Source: HGM11501 sp045123995
Lineage (GTDB): Bacteria; Bacillota; Clostridia; CAKSNL01; HGM11501
Length of the DNA: 64,000 nucleotides
Direction of reading: 5' to 3'
Assembly: GCA_045123995.1 (NCBI GenBank)
Contig: JBGVKY010000012.1
Coordinates: forward strand, 62,001-126,000
Both the position numbers and the translations under genes were made by a program. The notes under the pieces were generated by a model. That model made no database searches and was not told where the DNA came from. It saw only the letters and a program-made list of their open reading frames with translations. The first letter of the stretch is position 1. Each line of letters begins with the position of its first letter. Shown one piece after another: positions 18,016 through 24,853 of the stretch.

Positions 18016-18537
18016 TCAATTTTTTAGTATATTTATAATTTCTTTTTTCTTCATAATAGCGTAATCATAAGCAACAGCAGTCCCACTTTTAGGCTGATAG
18101 TCCGTTAAATCTCGCTTGCTATTTTTTCTCCTTGGTGGAAGATAGTTTTTGTCATAGTAAACCACACAAAAATCAGACCTATTTATCATTTCCTGATTAC
18201 GCTCTACATAGGAGGCTCTTCCGGAGTTTACAATATGCTCGGGATAGTATGTATCTTCGTAACTCTCAAGCAGATAATTTTTGTAGCTGTTATGAATATG
18301 CTGATACGACGACCTCACATAAATCCTTTTAATATGGGGATATTTTTCTTTAAGTTTAGTAACCGTTCTAAGACACAGACCGTCGAACTCGCTTTTACTT
18401 CCAAATAGAAATGTATCAACTTTTTTATCTATTATCAGCCTTTCAATCTCATCGTTTAATTTTTCTTTTAACTCGTCTGTTTCTTCTATTTTCCTATGAC
18501 CAAAAAAACAACAAGTATGTAATTTTAACTCTTCCAT
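18016..18537 (-). CDS. SLOG/DUF1273-like nucleotide-binding fold protein
   Basis: 173-residue cytoplasmic protein. The first strand and loop read CCFFGHRKIEE, the glycine/histidine start typical of the YpsA/DUF1273 branch of the SLOG (Rossmann-like) superfamily. A second core element, VDTFLFGSKSEFDGL, follows near residue 40 and a C-terminal KSGTAVAYDYAI near 150 matches the usual S/T-G-T-A nucleotide-binding turn. SLOG proteins bind nucleotides or nucleotide-derived signals, and several occur in stress or defence loci; no specific activity can be assigned here. It is divergent from the ribbon-helix-helix gene at 18645, with a palindrome (18561-18575) in its presumed promoter. Confidence 0.8.
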   Translation of the reverse strand: MEELKLHTCCFFGHRKIEETDELKEKLNDEIERLIIDKKVDTFLFGSKSEFDGLCLRTVTKLKEKYPHIKRIYVRSSYQHIHNSYKNYLLESYEDTYYPEHIVNSGRASYVERNQEMINRSDFCVVYYDKNYLPPRRKNSKRDLTDYQPKSGTAVAYDYAIMKKKEIINILKN

Positions 18538-18554
18538 AACATCACCATAAAAAT

Positions 18555-18583
18555 ATTATAGATATACTGTATATCCATTAAGT
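18555..18583 (-). promoter_or_regulatory. Palindromic operator candidate in SLOG gene promoter
   Basis: Perfect 15-nt palindrome GATATAC-T-GTATATC (18561-18575), immediately upstream on the minus strand of a TATAAT box (plus-strand 18555-18560). A small ribbon-helix-helix protein is encoded divergently 84 nt away, a natural candidate to bind it. Confidence 0.5.
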
Positions 18584-18644
18584 GCATTATATCACATAAT
18601 ATTGATAAAATAAATACATAATATATTTATTTTGGAGTGATTTT

Positions 18645-18845
18645 ATGGCTATTAAGAGTGTTTCGATAAGAATCGAAGAAGAAATGTTAAATAAAATTGC
18701 CTATGTTGCTGATTACGAAGGCAGAAGCGTTAACAGTCATGTACTTGTTTTAATCAGGGAAAATATAAAGGCATTTGAAGAAGCAAACGGACCAATAGAG
18801 GGAAATATAAATCCCGATGTAAATGTAAAACCCACTCGCAAGTAA
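18645..18845 (+). CDS. Ribbon-helix-helix (Arc-like) DNA-binding protein, 66 aa
   Basis: Small basic/acidic protein. Residues 3-11 (IKSVSIRIE) form the predicted beta-strand, residues 12-24 helix A and residues 30-46 helix B after the turn GRSVNSHV. This strand-helix-helix pattern is typical of Arc/MetJ-type dimers. The tail (about 47-66) is polar and probably disordered. The ATG has GGAGTG 6-7 nt upstream. It is a single gene with its own terminator, divergent from the SLOG gene. Such proteins act as plasmid/transposon repressors or antitoxins; no toxin gene is visible next to it. Confidence 0.82.
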   Translation: MAIKSVSIRIEEEMLNKIAYVADYEGRSVNSHVLVLIRENIKAFEEANGPIEGNINPDVNVKPTRK

Positions 18846-18880
18846 AAGGTGTAGCTATTGAACAGCTACACCTTTTGTTC
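18844..18880 (+). terminator. Terminator after ribbon-helix-helix gene
   Basis: AAAAGGTGTAGCT (18844-18856), 7-nt loop, AGCTACACCTTTT (18864-18876). Symmetrical A/T flanks allow it to serve the convergent gene as well. Confidence 0.9.
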
Positions 18881-18890
18881 TTCTTCGGTA

Positions 18891-19454
18891 TTATTTACTT
18901 TCTAAAATCAGTTTTCTTGCAAGGATAAACAAGCTATTATCCATCGGCGGAATATCTCTCGAAAGAGGATCTTTCATATATTCCACATCGGGATTGAAGT
19001 CAGGCTTTACAGATTGATAAATTTTATTTCGAGCGTTGAACTCTGCTTCTGCATAAGTGATTTTGCCGGATTTATAATCTTCTATTACAGGAGCGATGAT
19101 AACTCTGACTTTTTCAAGATTATTTGCGTAAAAATCAGGTCGCAAGTACATATCCCGATATTGCCATATTGCAGCGTTGGCAATATCAACAAGCTCACCG
19201 TAGCCATAACCGTTTGTTTGACCGTTCAGCCAAGCGTTAAAGAATATACGATTTGATTTTGCTCTTGCATCAGCATATCCCAATCCGTTCTGTACTTCGG
19301 TTAAAATATCTCCTATCAAACTTTCAACGACCACGATTGCTTCATTTGTAGCATTGCATGGTGTCGACTCTCTCGGCACCTCTGCAGCATTTACAGAAAA
19401 AGAACTTATTAAAATTGATACGATTGATATGATGGATATGATGGATTTTTTCAT
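18891..19454 (-). CDS. Secreted protein of unknown function (187 aa)
   Basis: Clear Sec signal peptide: basic MKKS, a hydrophobic core to about residue 20 and a likely cleavage after NAA (around residue 24). The mature part of about 163 residues is helical and soluble, with no cysteine pairs beyond one Cys near the N-terminus and no enzyme motif I recognise. Start ATG at 19454 with GGAGGTATTTCGAA upstream. It lies downstream of the TnpV/DUF6809-like pair on the same strand (15 nt gap), so it may belong to the same mobile-element cargo. Confidence 0.7.
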   Translation of the reverse strand: MKKSIISIISIVSILISSFSVNAAEVPRESTPCNATNEAIVVVESLIGDILTEVQNGLGYADARAKSNRIFFNAWLNGQTNGYGYGELVDIANAAIWQYRDMYLRPDFYANNLEKVRVIIAPVIEDYKSGKITYAEAEFNARNKIYQSVKPDFNPDVEYMKDPLSRDIPPMDNSLFILARKLILESK

Positions 19455-19469
19455 TTCGAAATACCTCCG

Positions 19470-19766
19470 TTATAATTTAATATCCTTCAGAATAAAACTG
19501 TTATCAAATAACAAACTGTCACACATCATCAGCACACCAAGCCTGAAACCTATTTTGAAATTCTCAACACCACTTGTAGCACTTATTTCATCGCTTGCAT
19601 TTACAAGCTCATTAAAGAGTTTCAAGTTTTCTCCATTTAATTCCTTTGACAGTTTGTTTTCAATGTCAGAAAAGGTTCTTACAACTTTTTCATAAGGAAG
19701 AGGTTTTCTGTTTCGATTTTCGTTTGGATTGATATTACCGTAATATAATTCGTCAAGAAAACTCAT
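19470..19766 (-). CDS. DUF6809-like small protein (98 aa)
   Basis: Starts MSFLDELYYGNINPNEN, the characteristic opening of a family (DUF6809-like) frequently found beside tnpV in clostridial mobile elements. Mostly helical, cytoplasmic, function unknown. The open frame extends upstream to 19850, but the ATG at 19766 has a strong GGAGGTG site and forms a 4-nt ATGA overlap with the preceding gene, so I use it. The pair with the upstream TnpV-like gene is the main evidence for its identity. Confidence 0.75.
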   Translation of the reverse strand: MSFLDELYYGNINPNENRNRKPLPYEKVVRTFSDIENKLSKELNGENLKLFNELVNASDEISATSGVENFKIGFRLGVLMMCDSLLFDNSFILKDIKL

Positions 19767-20146
19767 CTTCGCACCTCCATAGAATATACAAACTCTCGTA
19801 ATACAATTTCTTCTGCGGAATGTTTTATACTGTTCATTGCACCAACCCAAGCCATTTGGTCTTTTGCCTTTAGTTCTTCCGTAATGCCTTGTTTGACCGC
19901 AGTATCTTTAACAAGCTTATCGACCATTTCTTTTGCGGTTGTGTCAATCTCTTCAAGATAGGTAAGCCAAGTTCCGTTGAGCATTTTCGCTGAATATAGG
20001 CAAGGTCTGTTTTCTTTAATAAATATTGAGTGTAGCCTGCCGTACTTACCAATGTTGAATTTTCCTTCAGGTGCTTTCAGGTTTGGTATGTAATAATCAC
20101 CATCTCTTACATACTCAATTCCGTTTTCAATAATCTTTTCTTTCAT
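19763..20146 (-). CDS. TnpV-like transposon-encoded protein (127 aa)
   Basis: Begins MKEKIIENGIEYVRDGDYYIPNL and continues with GKYGRLHSIFIKENRP and TYLEEIDTTAKEM, the recognisable pattern of TnpV, a small protein named from Tn4451-type mobilisable transposons of Clostridia. Its biochemical role is not known; it is often carried as cargo on conjugative and mobilisable elements. AGGAGG lies 8 nt before the ATG. No recombinase, relaxase or terminal repeats are seen near it, so this is a remnant or a stand-alone copy. Confidence 0.82.
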   Translation of the reverse strand: MKEKIIENGIEYVRDGDYYIPNLKAPEGKFNIGKYGRLHSIFIKENRPCLYSAKMLNGTWLTYLEEIDTTAKEMVDKLVKDTAVKQGITEELKAKDQMAWVGAMNSIKHSAEEIVLREFVYSMEVRR

Positions 20147-20228
20147 AGCTTTACGCCTCCTTCAAATTTGGTATCTTCATTTTATCAGAAGGCATTTGCT
20201 TTGACGAATGTGCGGATAAAAAAGAAAA

Positions 20229-20258
20229 GAGGAAAACCCATTTTACTGAGTTTTCCTC
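20229..20258. terminator. Hairpin downstream of CDF gene
   Basis: GAGGAAAAC (20229-20237) and GTTTTCCTC (20250-20258) form a 9-bp stem with a 12-nt loop, A-rich before and T-containing after. The position between the CDF stop (20337) and tnpV suggests a weak terminator; the rest of 20147-20336 shows no gene. Confidence 0.5.
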
Positions 20259-20336
20259 ATCTTCTTACCTCGCAATGCTCGTATTCCTATCAACTGTCCT
20301 TAGGAACCCGATGCAAATGTTGTGGGATTTTTTTAT

Positions 20337-21233
20337 TTAGTGATGGTGATGATGGGAATGGTGGGAGGAAGATTCCTTGGTATCTATATTGCAGTGATGT
20401 TCGCTGCAATGTTCGTTTTCCGCTTCTTGTTCTATTGTTACGTGGCTTATACCGTGGAGGAGCAGTTCTTCCCGCAGTTCTTCTTTGATTTTTTGATTGT
20501 CGCCCTCGCACACAATGTGCATGGTAGCATGATTTATTTGACCGTCAAGGCTTCTTATGTGGATATGGTGAACATCTTTTATACCCTCTATCCCAAGGAT
20601 ATGTTCACGGAGTTTGCCGACATCAAAGCCATTTGGGATTTTTTCTAAGAATAGAAAAAGGACAGAGCGTAAATTCTTAAGGGCATTAACTAAGATAAAC
20701 AATGCCACGCCAATGGACATTATGGGGTCTAAAAGGGAAAAGTCTGTGAAATTCATAATCAGGGCTCCAATTAAGACAACGGCCCATCCAAGAACATCCT
20801 CCAGCATATGGAGATGCACCGCCTTTTGATTAAGAGAATTTCCACCATGGGTGAAAAACGCCGCCCCTGAATTTACTAAAAATCCTATAATGGCAAATAT
20901 AACCATACCGTTATAGTTTATCCTGGAAGGATTTATTATTCTCAGAACCGAGGCATAAATTACCATTAGAGAGCCTGTTAAAAGAATAATGGTGGTTATC
21001 AACCCTCCTAAAACAGAAAACCTCCTATAGCCGTAGGTATATTTGTCATCAGGCTGTTTTTTGCTTTTTTTCTCAAGAAAATAGGAAATGCCGATGCCTA
21101 ATGCATCGCCTAAATCGTGCAGTGAATCTGAAATAATGGCAATGCTTCCTGTAAAAAAGCCGCCGATAAATTCAAAGACGGAAAAAAGCAGATTTAATAA
21201 AAATGCACAAAGAATGTTTTTTTCGGTTTTCAT
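20337..21233 (-). CDS. Cation diffusion facilitator, zinc-type metal exporter
   Basis: 298-residue CDF transporter with six helices and a C-terminal cytoplasmic metal-sensing domain. Helix II carries SDSLHDLGDALG (with the HxxxD metal site), and helix V carries HMLEDVLGW (again HxxxD). This set resembles ZitB/CzcD Zn2+ exporters. The tail is very rich in His and Cys (HCSEHH, then a run of His to the end), typical of zinc buffering. A good sigma-A promoter precedes it (21270-21298). It stands alone; its codon use (few ATA) is more like the left part of the window. Confidence 0.92.
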   Translation of the reverse strand: MKTEKNILCAFLLNLLFSVFEFIGGFFTGSIAIISDSLHDLGDALGIGISYFLEKKSKKQPDDKYTYGYRRFSVLGGLITTIILLTGSLMVIYASVLRIINPSRINYNGMVIFAIIGFLVNSGAAFFTHGGNSLNQKAVHLHMLEDVLGWAVVLIGALIMNFTDFSLLDPIMSIGVALFILVNALKNLRSVLFLFLEKIPNGFDVGKLREHILGIEGIKDVHHIHIRSLDGQINHATMHIVCEGDNQKIKEELREELLLHGISHVTIEQEAENEHCSEHHCNIDTKESSSHHSHHHHH

Positions 21234-21269
21234 AATAACTCCTCTCAGCTCAATATTTTATACACTGAT

Positions 21270-21298
21270 ATTATAGCAGATGAAAGATATAATATCAA
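21270..21298 (-). promoter_or_regulatory. Promoter of the CDF exporter
   Basis: Minus-strand TTGATA (plus 21293-21298), 17-nt spacer, TATAAT (plus 21270-21275). Confidence 0.75.
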
Positions 21299-21373
21299 TA
21301 TGCAGCTGTGTAATTAGTCGAGACCTATTTAGATAGTTTTACGGAAAAAATAGGGAGAAAAAAGTAAAAAATA

Positions 21374-21402
21374 TTGACTTTAAGCCCTTTATTTAGTATT
21401 AT
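21374..21402 (+). promoter_or_regulatory. Promoter of the HAD phosphatase operon
   Basis: TTGACT (21374-21379), 17-nt spacer, TATTAT (21397-21402); the ATG follows 27 nt later with a GAGGG ribosome site. Confidence 0.75.
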
Positions 21403-21428
21403 AAAGAAAAAACAAAAGAGGGACTTTT

Positions 21429-22220
21429 ATGAGTAATCTTAAGGATAAAAAACTTTTTTTACTTGACATGGACGGAACAATTTATCTGGATGACGACCTT
21501 TTTGACGGAACAATTGACTTTTTATCCTACGTTAAAAAAATCGGCGGAAGGTATCTTTTTTTAACTAATAATTCTTCAAAAAGTGTAGATAAATATGTAG
21601 AGAAACTTGCATCTATGGGAATAGAGGCTAAAAAGGATGACTTTCTTACCTCAACCGATGCGACCATACTCTATCTTAAGAAGAAAACTTATAAAAAAAT
21701 ATACGCTTTCGGGACAACATCTTTTAAGGAACAGCTTAAAGAAGCTAATCTTCCCATTACGGACCAACTTGAAGACGATATAGACTGTCTTTTGATGGGC
21801 TTTGATACGGAGCTTACCTTTAAAAAACTGGAGGACGCATGCATTTTACTCGGCAGGGGCGTTGACTATATTGCAACAAATCCAGATTGGGTTTGCCCCA
21901 CCTGGTACGGATATGTACCTGATTGTGGGGCAATTGCACAGATTTTGGAAACTGCAACCAAAAGAAAACCTAAGTTTATCGGAAAGCCCGAACCTTCTAT
22001 GGCACTTTTAGCCATGGAAAAAACAGGCTTTTCCAAAGAAGAAACTCTCATGATGGGAGACAGACTCTATACGGACATTGCATCGGGAGTCAATGCAGGA
22101 ATTTCAACGGTGTTCGTTTTGAGCGGTGAAGGAACCATGGAAGATGTAGAAAAAAGTGATGTGAAGCCGGAATACATTTATGATAATATAAGAGCATTGT
22201 ATGAAGAACTTGTAAAATAA
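21429..22220 (+). CDS. HAD-superfamily IIA phosphatase (NagD/AraL-like)
   Basis: 263-residue cytoplasmic sugar-phosphate or p-nitrophenyl-phosphate type phosphatase. Motif I is LDMDGTIYLDD (nucleophile D13 and D15 region), motif II is FLTNNSSKS, the conserved KPEPSM region holds the motif III lysine, and motif IV is MMGDRLYTDIASG. The type IIA cap lies between motifs II and III. The physiological substrate is not predictable; NagD-like enzymes often remove damaged or overflow sugar phosphates. It is the first gene of a two-gene operon with the flavoprotein-rubredoxin 12 nt downstream. Confidence 0.93.
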   Translation: MSNLKDKKLFLLDMDGTIYLDDDLFDGTIDFLSYVKKIGGRYLFLTNNSSKSVDKYVEKLASMGIEAKKDDFLTSTDATILYLKKKTYKKIYAFGTTSFKEQLKEANLPITDQLEDDIDCLLMGFDTELTFKKLEDACILLGRGVDYIATNPDWVCPTWYGYVPDCGAIAQILETATKRKPKFIGKPEPSMALLAMEKTGFSKEETLMMGDRLYTDIASGVNAGISTVFVLSGEGTMEDVEKSDVKPEYIYDNIRALYEELVK

Positions 22221-22232
22221 AGGAGGATTATT

Positions 22233-22844
22233 GTGGACACTATTGATAAAACTGCACTTTTTAAAATCGGTTACGGGCTTTATGTTGTGACAACCAATGA
22301 TGGCAAAAGAGATAACGGACTTATCGTGAATACAGTAACACAGGTTGCGGATAATCCTTTGACGTTAACAGTGGCCGTAAACAAGAAAAATTATTCCCAT
22401 GATATAATAAAAGAAACTAGGAAAATGAATGTTTGCTGTCTTACGGAAGAAGCTCCTTTTTCTCTTTTTCAAAATTTCGGTTTTAAGTCGGGAAAAGATG
22501 CAGATAAATTTAAAGACATTCCCGCATGGAGAACGAAAAACGGCCTTATGTGCTTAAGGGATTATATAAATTCCGTCATATCCCTTTCAGTGGAAGATTA
22601 CTATGACATGGGGTCTCACGGTCTTTTTGTTTGCTCTGTTACGGAGGCTCATGTGATTTCGGAAGAACCCTCAATGACCTATGCCTATTATCATAAAAAC
22701 GTGAAGCCCAAGCCTGATAATACCAAGAAAAAGGGATTCAGGTGTAAAATATGCGGATATGTATACGAGGGAGAGGTTTTGCCAGATGACTTTATCTGTC
22801 CCTGGTGCAAGCACCCGAAAGATGATTTTGAACCTATTGAATAA
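22233..22844 (+). CDS. Flavin reductase-rubredoxin fusion (high-molecular-weight rubredoxin type)
   Basis: 203 residues, GTG start with AGGAGG. Residues ~1-155 form a flavin-reductase-like FMN-binding split barrel (IVNTVTQVADNPLTLTVAVNK). Residues ~168-203 are a rubredoxin domain with the two iron-binding pairs CKICGYVYEG and CPWCKHPKDDFE (CxxC twice). Proteins of this make-up pass electrons from NAD(P)H:rubredoxin reductases to diiron flavoproteins that remove O2 or NO in anaerobes. No flavodiiron partner is present in this window. A strong terminator follows. Confidence 0.93.
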   Translation: MDTIDKTALFKIGYGLYVVTTNDGKRDNGLIVNTVTQVADNPLTLTVAVNKKNYSHDIIKETRKMNVCCLTEEAPFSLFQNFGFKSGKDADKFKDIPAWRTKNGLMCLRDYINSVISLSVEDYYDMGSHGLFVCSVTEAHVISEEPSMTYAYYHKNVKPKPDNTKKKGFRCKICGYVYEGEVLPDDFICPWCKHPKDDFEPIE

Positions 22845-22881
22845 AAAAATAAGTATCGCAAAGCGATACTTATTTTTTTAC
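22843..22881 (+). terminator. Terminator after flavoprotein-rubredoxin
   Basis: ATAAGTATCGC and GCGATACTTAT arms around an AAA loop, with A-run before and T-run after (22843-22859 pairs with 22863-22879). Confidence 0.93.
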
Positions 22882-22902
22882 ATTTAATTAACATAAGTAA
22901 CC

Positions 22903-22931
22903 TTGACTATTTACTTCATTTATATTATGAT
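22903..22931 (+). promoter_or_regulatory. Promoter of the alarmone synthetase
   Basis: TTGACT (22903-22908), 17-nt spacer, TATGAT (22926-22931), then AGGAGGTG before the ATG at 22954. Confidence 0.8.
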
Positions 22932-22953
22932 ATTTATATAAGGAGGTGTTTTT

Positions 22954-23658
22954 ATGCCTGAGACAATACAACTTTCAGATAAAAGACAGCAGGAGCTTAT
23001 CTTATCTTTCTTCAGGGAAACTAAAGCGGGAGAAAAGCTGAGAGAATATTTAGAGAGCTATAACAGACTTATGGCTTATTATAAGTGTGCTCTTATGGAA
23101 ATTGAAACCAAGCTTAACGTATTAAATGAGCAGTTTTCATTAAGATATGACAGAAATCCAATAAACAGTATAAAATCAAGGCTTAAAAACCCTGAAAGTA
23201 TAAGGACAAAGCTTTCCAAAAACGGATTTGACATATCTCTTCCTTCCATTGAAGAAAACTTAAACGACGTGGCGGGAATAAGGGTAATATGCACCTTTAC
23301 GGAGGATGTATATACAATTGCATCGGCTCTTTTGGGCCAGGATGATATTAAACTCATAAGAAAAAAGGACTATATAAAAAAGCCGAAGCCCAACGGATAC
23401 AGAAGTCTGCATTTGATAGTTTCTGTGCCCATTTTCCTTGTGGATGAAAAAAGATATATGAAGGTTGAAATTCAGCTCCGTACAATCGCCATGGACTCCT
23501 GGGCGGCATTGGAGCATCAGCTTAAATATAAAAAGGACGTGGAATTTACAGAAGAAATGTCAAATGATTTATTAAAGTGTGCCAAGATGAGCGCGAAGCT
23601 TGATAAAACCATGGACAATTTAAGAAAATGTGTATATGATAAAAAAGCTTCCTCATAA
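22954..23658 (+). CDS. Small alarmone synthetase (RelQ/RelP-type GTP pyrophosphokinase)
   Basis: 234-residue single-domain (p)ppGpp synthetase. The RelA/SpoT synthetase fold is seen from about residue 40 to 210: SIKSRLKNPESIRTKL near residue 70 (substrate-binding basic segment), DVAGIRVICTF near 105, KPKPNGYRSLHLIVSVP near 145 and VEIQLRTIAMDSWAALEHQLKYK near 175 (catalytic Glu/Gln). No HD hydrolase or ACT/TGS domains, so it only makes alarmone. RelQ and RelP cannot be separated by eye. It is monocistronic, with its terminator overlapping the stop codon. Confidence 0.93.
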   Translation: MPETIQLSDKRQQELILSFFRETKAGEKLREYLESYNRLMAYYKCALMEIETKLNVLNEQFSLRYDRNPINSIKSRLKNPESIRTKLSKNGFDISLPSIEENLNDVAGIRVICTFTEDVYTIASALLGQDDIKLIRKKDYIKKPKPNGYRSLHLIVSVPIFLVDEKRYMKVEIQLRTIAMDSWAALEHQLKYKKDVEFTEEMSNDLLKCAKMSAKLDKTMDNLRKCVYDKKASS

Positions 23659-23674
23659 GAGGAAGCTTTTTTAA
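23641..23674. terminator. Bidirectional terminator between alarmone synthetase and argF
   Basis: AAGCTTCCTC, ATAA loop, GAGGAAGCTT, with A-run and T-run flanks; it overlaps the last codons of the synthetase gene and lies 7 nt from the argF stop. Confidence 0.9.
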
Positions 23675-23680
23675 TAAATT

Positions 23681-24676
23681 TTACTTTAATGTGGCAGCCA
23701 TAACTGCCTTGATTGTGTGCATTCTGTTTTCCGCCTCATCGAACACAATGGATTTTTCGCTTTCGAAAACCTCTTCGGTAACTTCCATAGAATCAATACC
23801 GAACTTGTCATAAATTTCCTTGCCTGTTTTTGTATCTAAGTTGTGGAAGGCGGGGAGACAGTGCATAAAGCGGCACTTATCTCCTGCGTTATCCATGATT
23901 TCTTTTGTAACACGGTAGGGAGTAAGATCTTCAATTCTTTCTTTCCACACACTGTCAGGCTCTCCCATAGAAACCCATACATCGGTATAAATTACATCAG
24001 CACCCTTGGTAGCCTCCATCGGATCTTCTGAAAATGTCAATGTTGCACCTGTTCCTTTTGCAATTTCCCTGCAGGTATTTATGAGAGCTTCGTCAGGGAA
24101 GTATTTCTTATTGGTACAAGCCACGAAATTCATTCCCATCTTGGCACAGCCCACCATAAGAGAATTACCCATATTATATCTGGCATCGCCCATATAAACA
24201 AGTTTTTTGCCGTAAAGTGAGCCGAAATGCTCCTTTATGGTTAAGAAATCCGCTAAAATCTGGGTGGGGTGAAATTCGTTTGTAAGGCCGTTCCATACGG
24301 GAACACCGGCGAAAGAGGCGAGTTTTTCAACAATTTCCTGCCCGAAGCCTCTGTATTCTATACCGTCATACATTCTTCCTATAACTCTTGCAGTATCAGG
24401 GATACTCTCTTTCTTGCCAAGCTGTGAGCTTGTGGGGTCAAGATAGGTAGAACTCATTCCAAGGTCAGATGCGGCAACCTCAAAGGCACATCTGGTTCTT
24501 GTGCTGGTTTTTTCAAAAATCAAGGCGATGTTCTTACCCTTTAATATTCTGTGGGGAATTCCCTTTTTCTTTTTAGCCTTAAAATCAGCGGCTAAATCTA
24601 TAAGGTAATTTATTTCTTCCGGGGAAAAGTCCAGAAGCTTTAAAAAGTTTTTTCCCTTTAAGTCCATTTTTTTCAT
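23681..24676 (-). CDS. argF: Ornithine carbamoyltransferase
   Basis: Catalyses carbamoyl phosphate plus ornithine to citrulline, in arginine synthesis or, in the catabolic direction, the arginine deiminase pathway. Starting at the ATG 24676 (AGGAGC 8 nt upstream) gives 331-332 residues, the family norm; the longer frame from 24754 would begin inside the promoter. The carbamoyl-phosphate site STRTRCAFEVA lies near residue 56, with the HPTQ motif near 133, and the ornithine-side motif MHCLPAFHN near 270. It is a lone gene. A consensus promoter and two ArgR-like palindromes precede it, which suggests arginine repression. Confidence 0.95.
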   Translation of the reverse strand: MKKMDLKGKNFLKLLDFSPEEINYLIDLAADFKAKKKKGIPHRILKGKNIALIFEKTSTRTRCAFEVAASDLGMSSTYLDPTSSQLGKKESIPDTARVIGRMYDGIEYRGFGQEIVEKLASFAGVPVWNGLTNEFHPTQILADFLTIKEHFGSLYGKKLVYMGDARYNMGNSLMVGCAKMGMNFVACTNKKYFPDEALINTCREIAKGTGATLTFSEDPMEATKGADVIYTDVWVSMGEPDSVWKERIEDLTPYRVTKEIMDNAGDKCRFMHCLPAFHNLDTKTGKEIYDKFGIDSMEVTEEVFESEKSIVFDEAENRMHTIKAVMAATLK

Positions 24677-24691
24677 AATTATGCTCCTTTT

Positions 24692-24754
24692 TGTATAAAT
24701 ATACGAAATAACTGTATATTTACATATTATAAGTACCGAAAGCTGTATTGTCAA
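24692..24754 (-). promoter_or_regulatory. argF promoter with two ArgR-like boxes
   Basis: Minus-strand TTGACA (plus 24749-24754), 17-nt spacer, TATAAT (plus 24726-24731): a full consensus promoter. Between the -10 and the ribosome site lie two A/T palindromes, TGTATAAATATACG (24692-24705) and TGTATATTTACA (24713-24724), with centres about 20 bp apart. ArgR hexamers bind pairs of ARG boxes about two helical turns apart. Confidence 0.7.
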
Positions 24755-24853
24755 GATAATTTATACATTTATAAAAATATTTAACTTTTTTTGCAACTTT
24801 TTCTTGATGTGAATTGTATTATATACAGAAATGAAAAAAGGAGAATATATTTT

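Noticed and set aside
24677..24754. Longer N-terminus of argF beginning at 24754
   Set aside because: It would start inside the TTGACA box and include the promoter and operator; the internal ATG has a ribosome site and gives the normal length.
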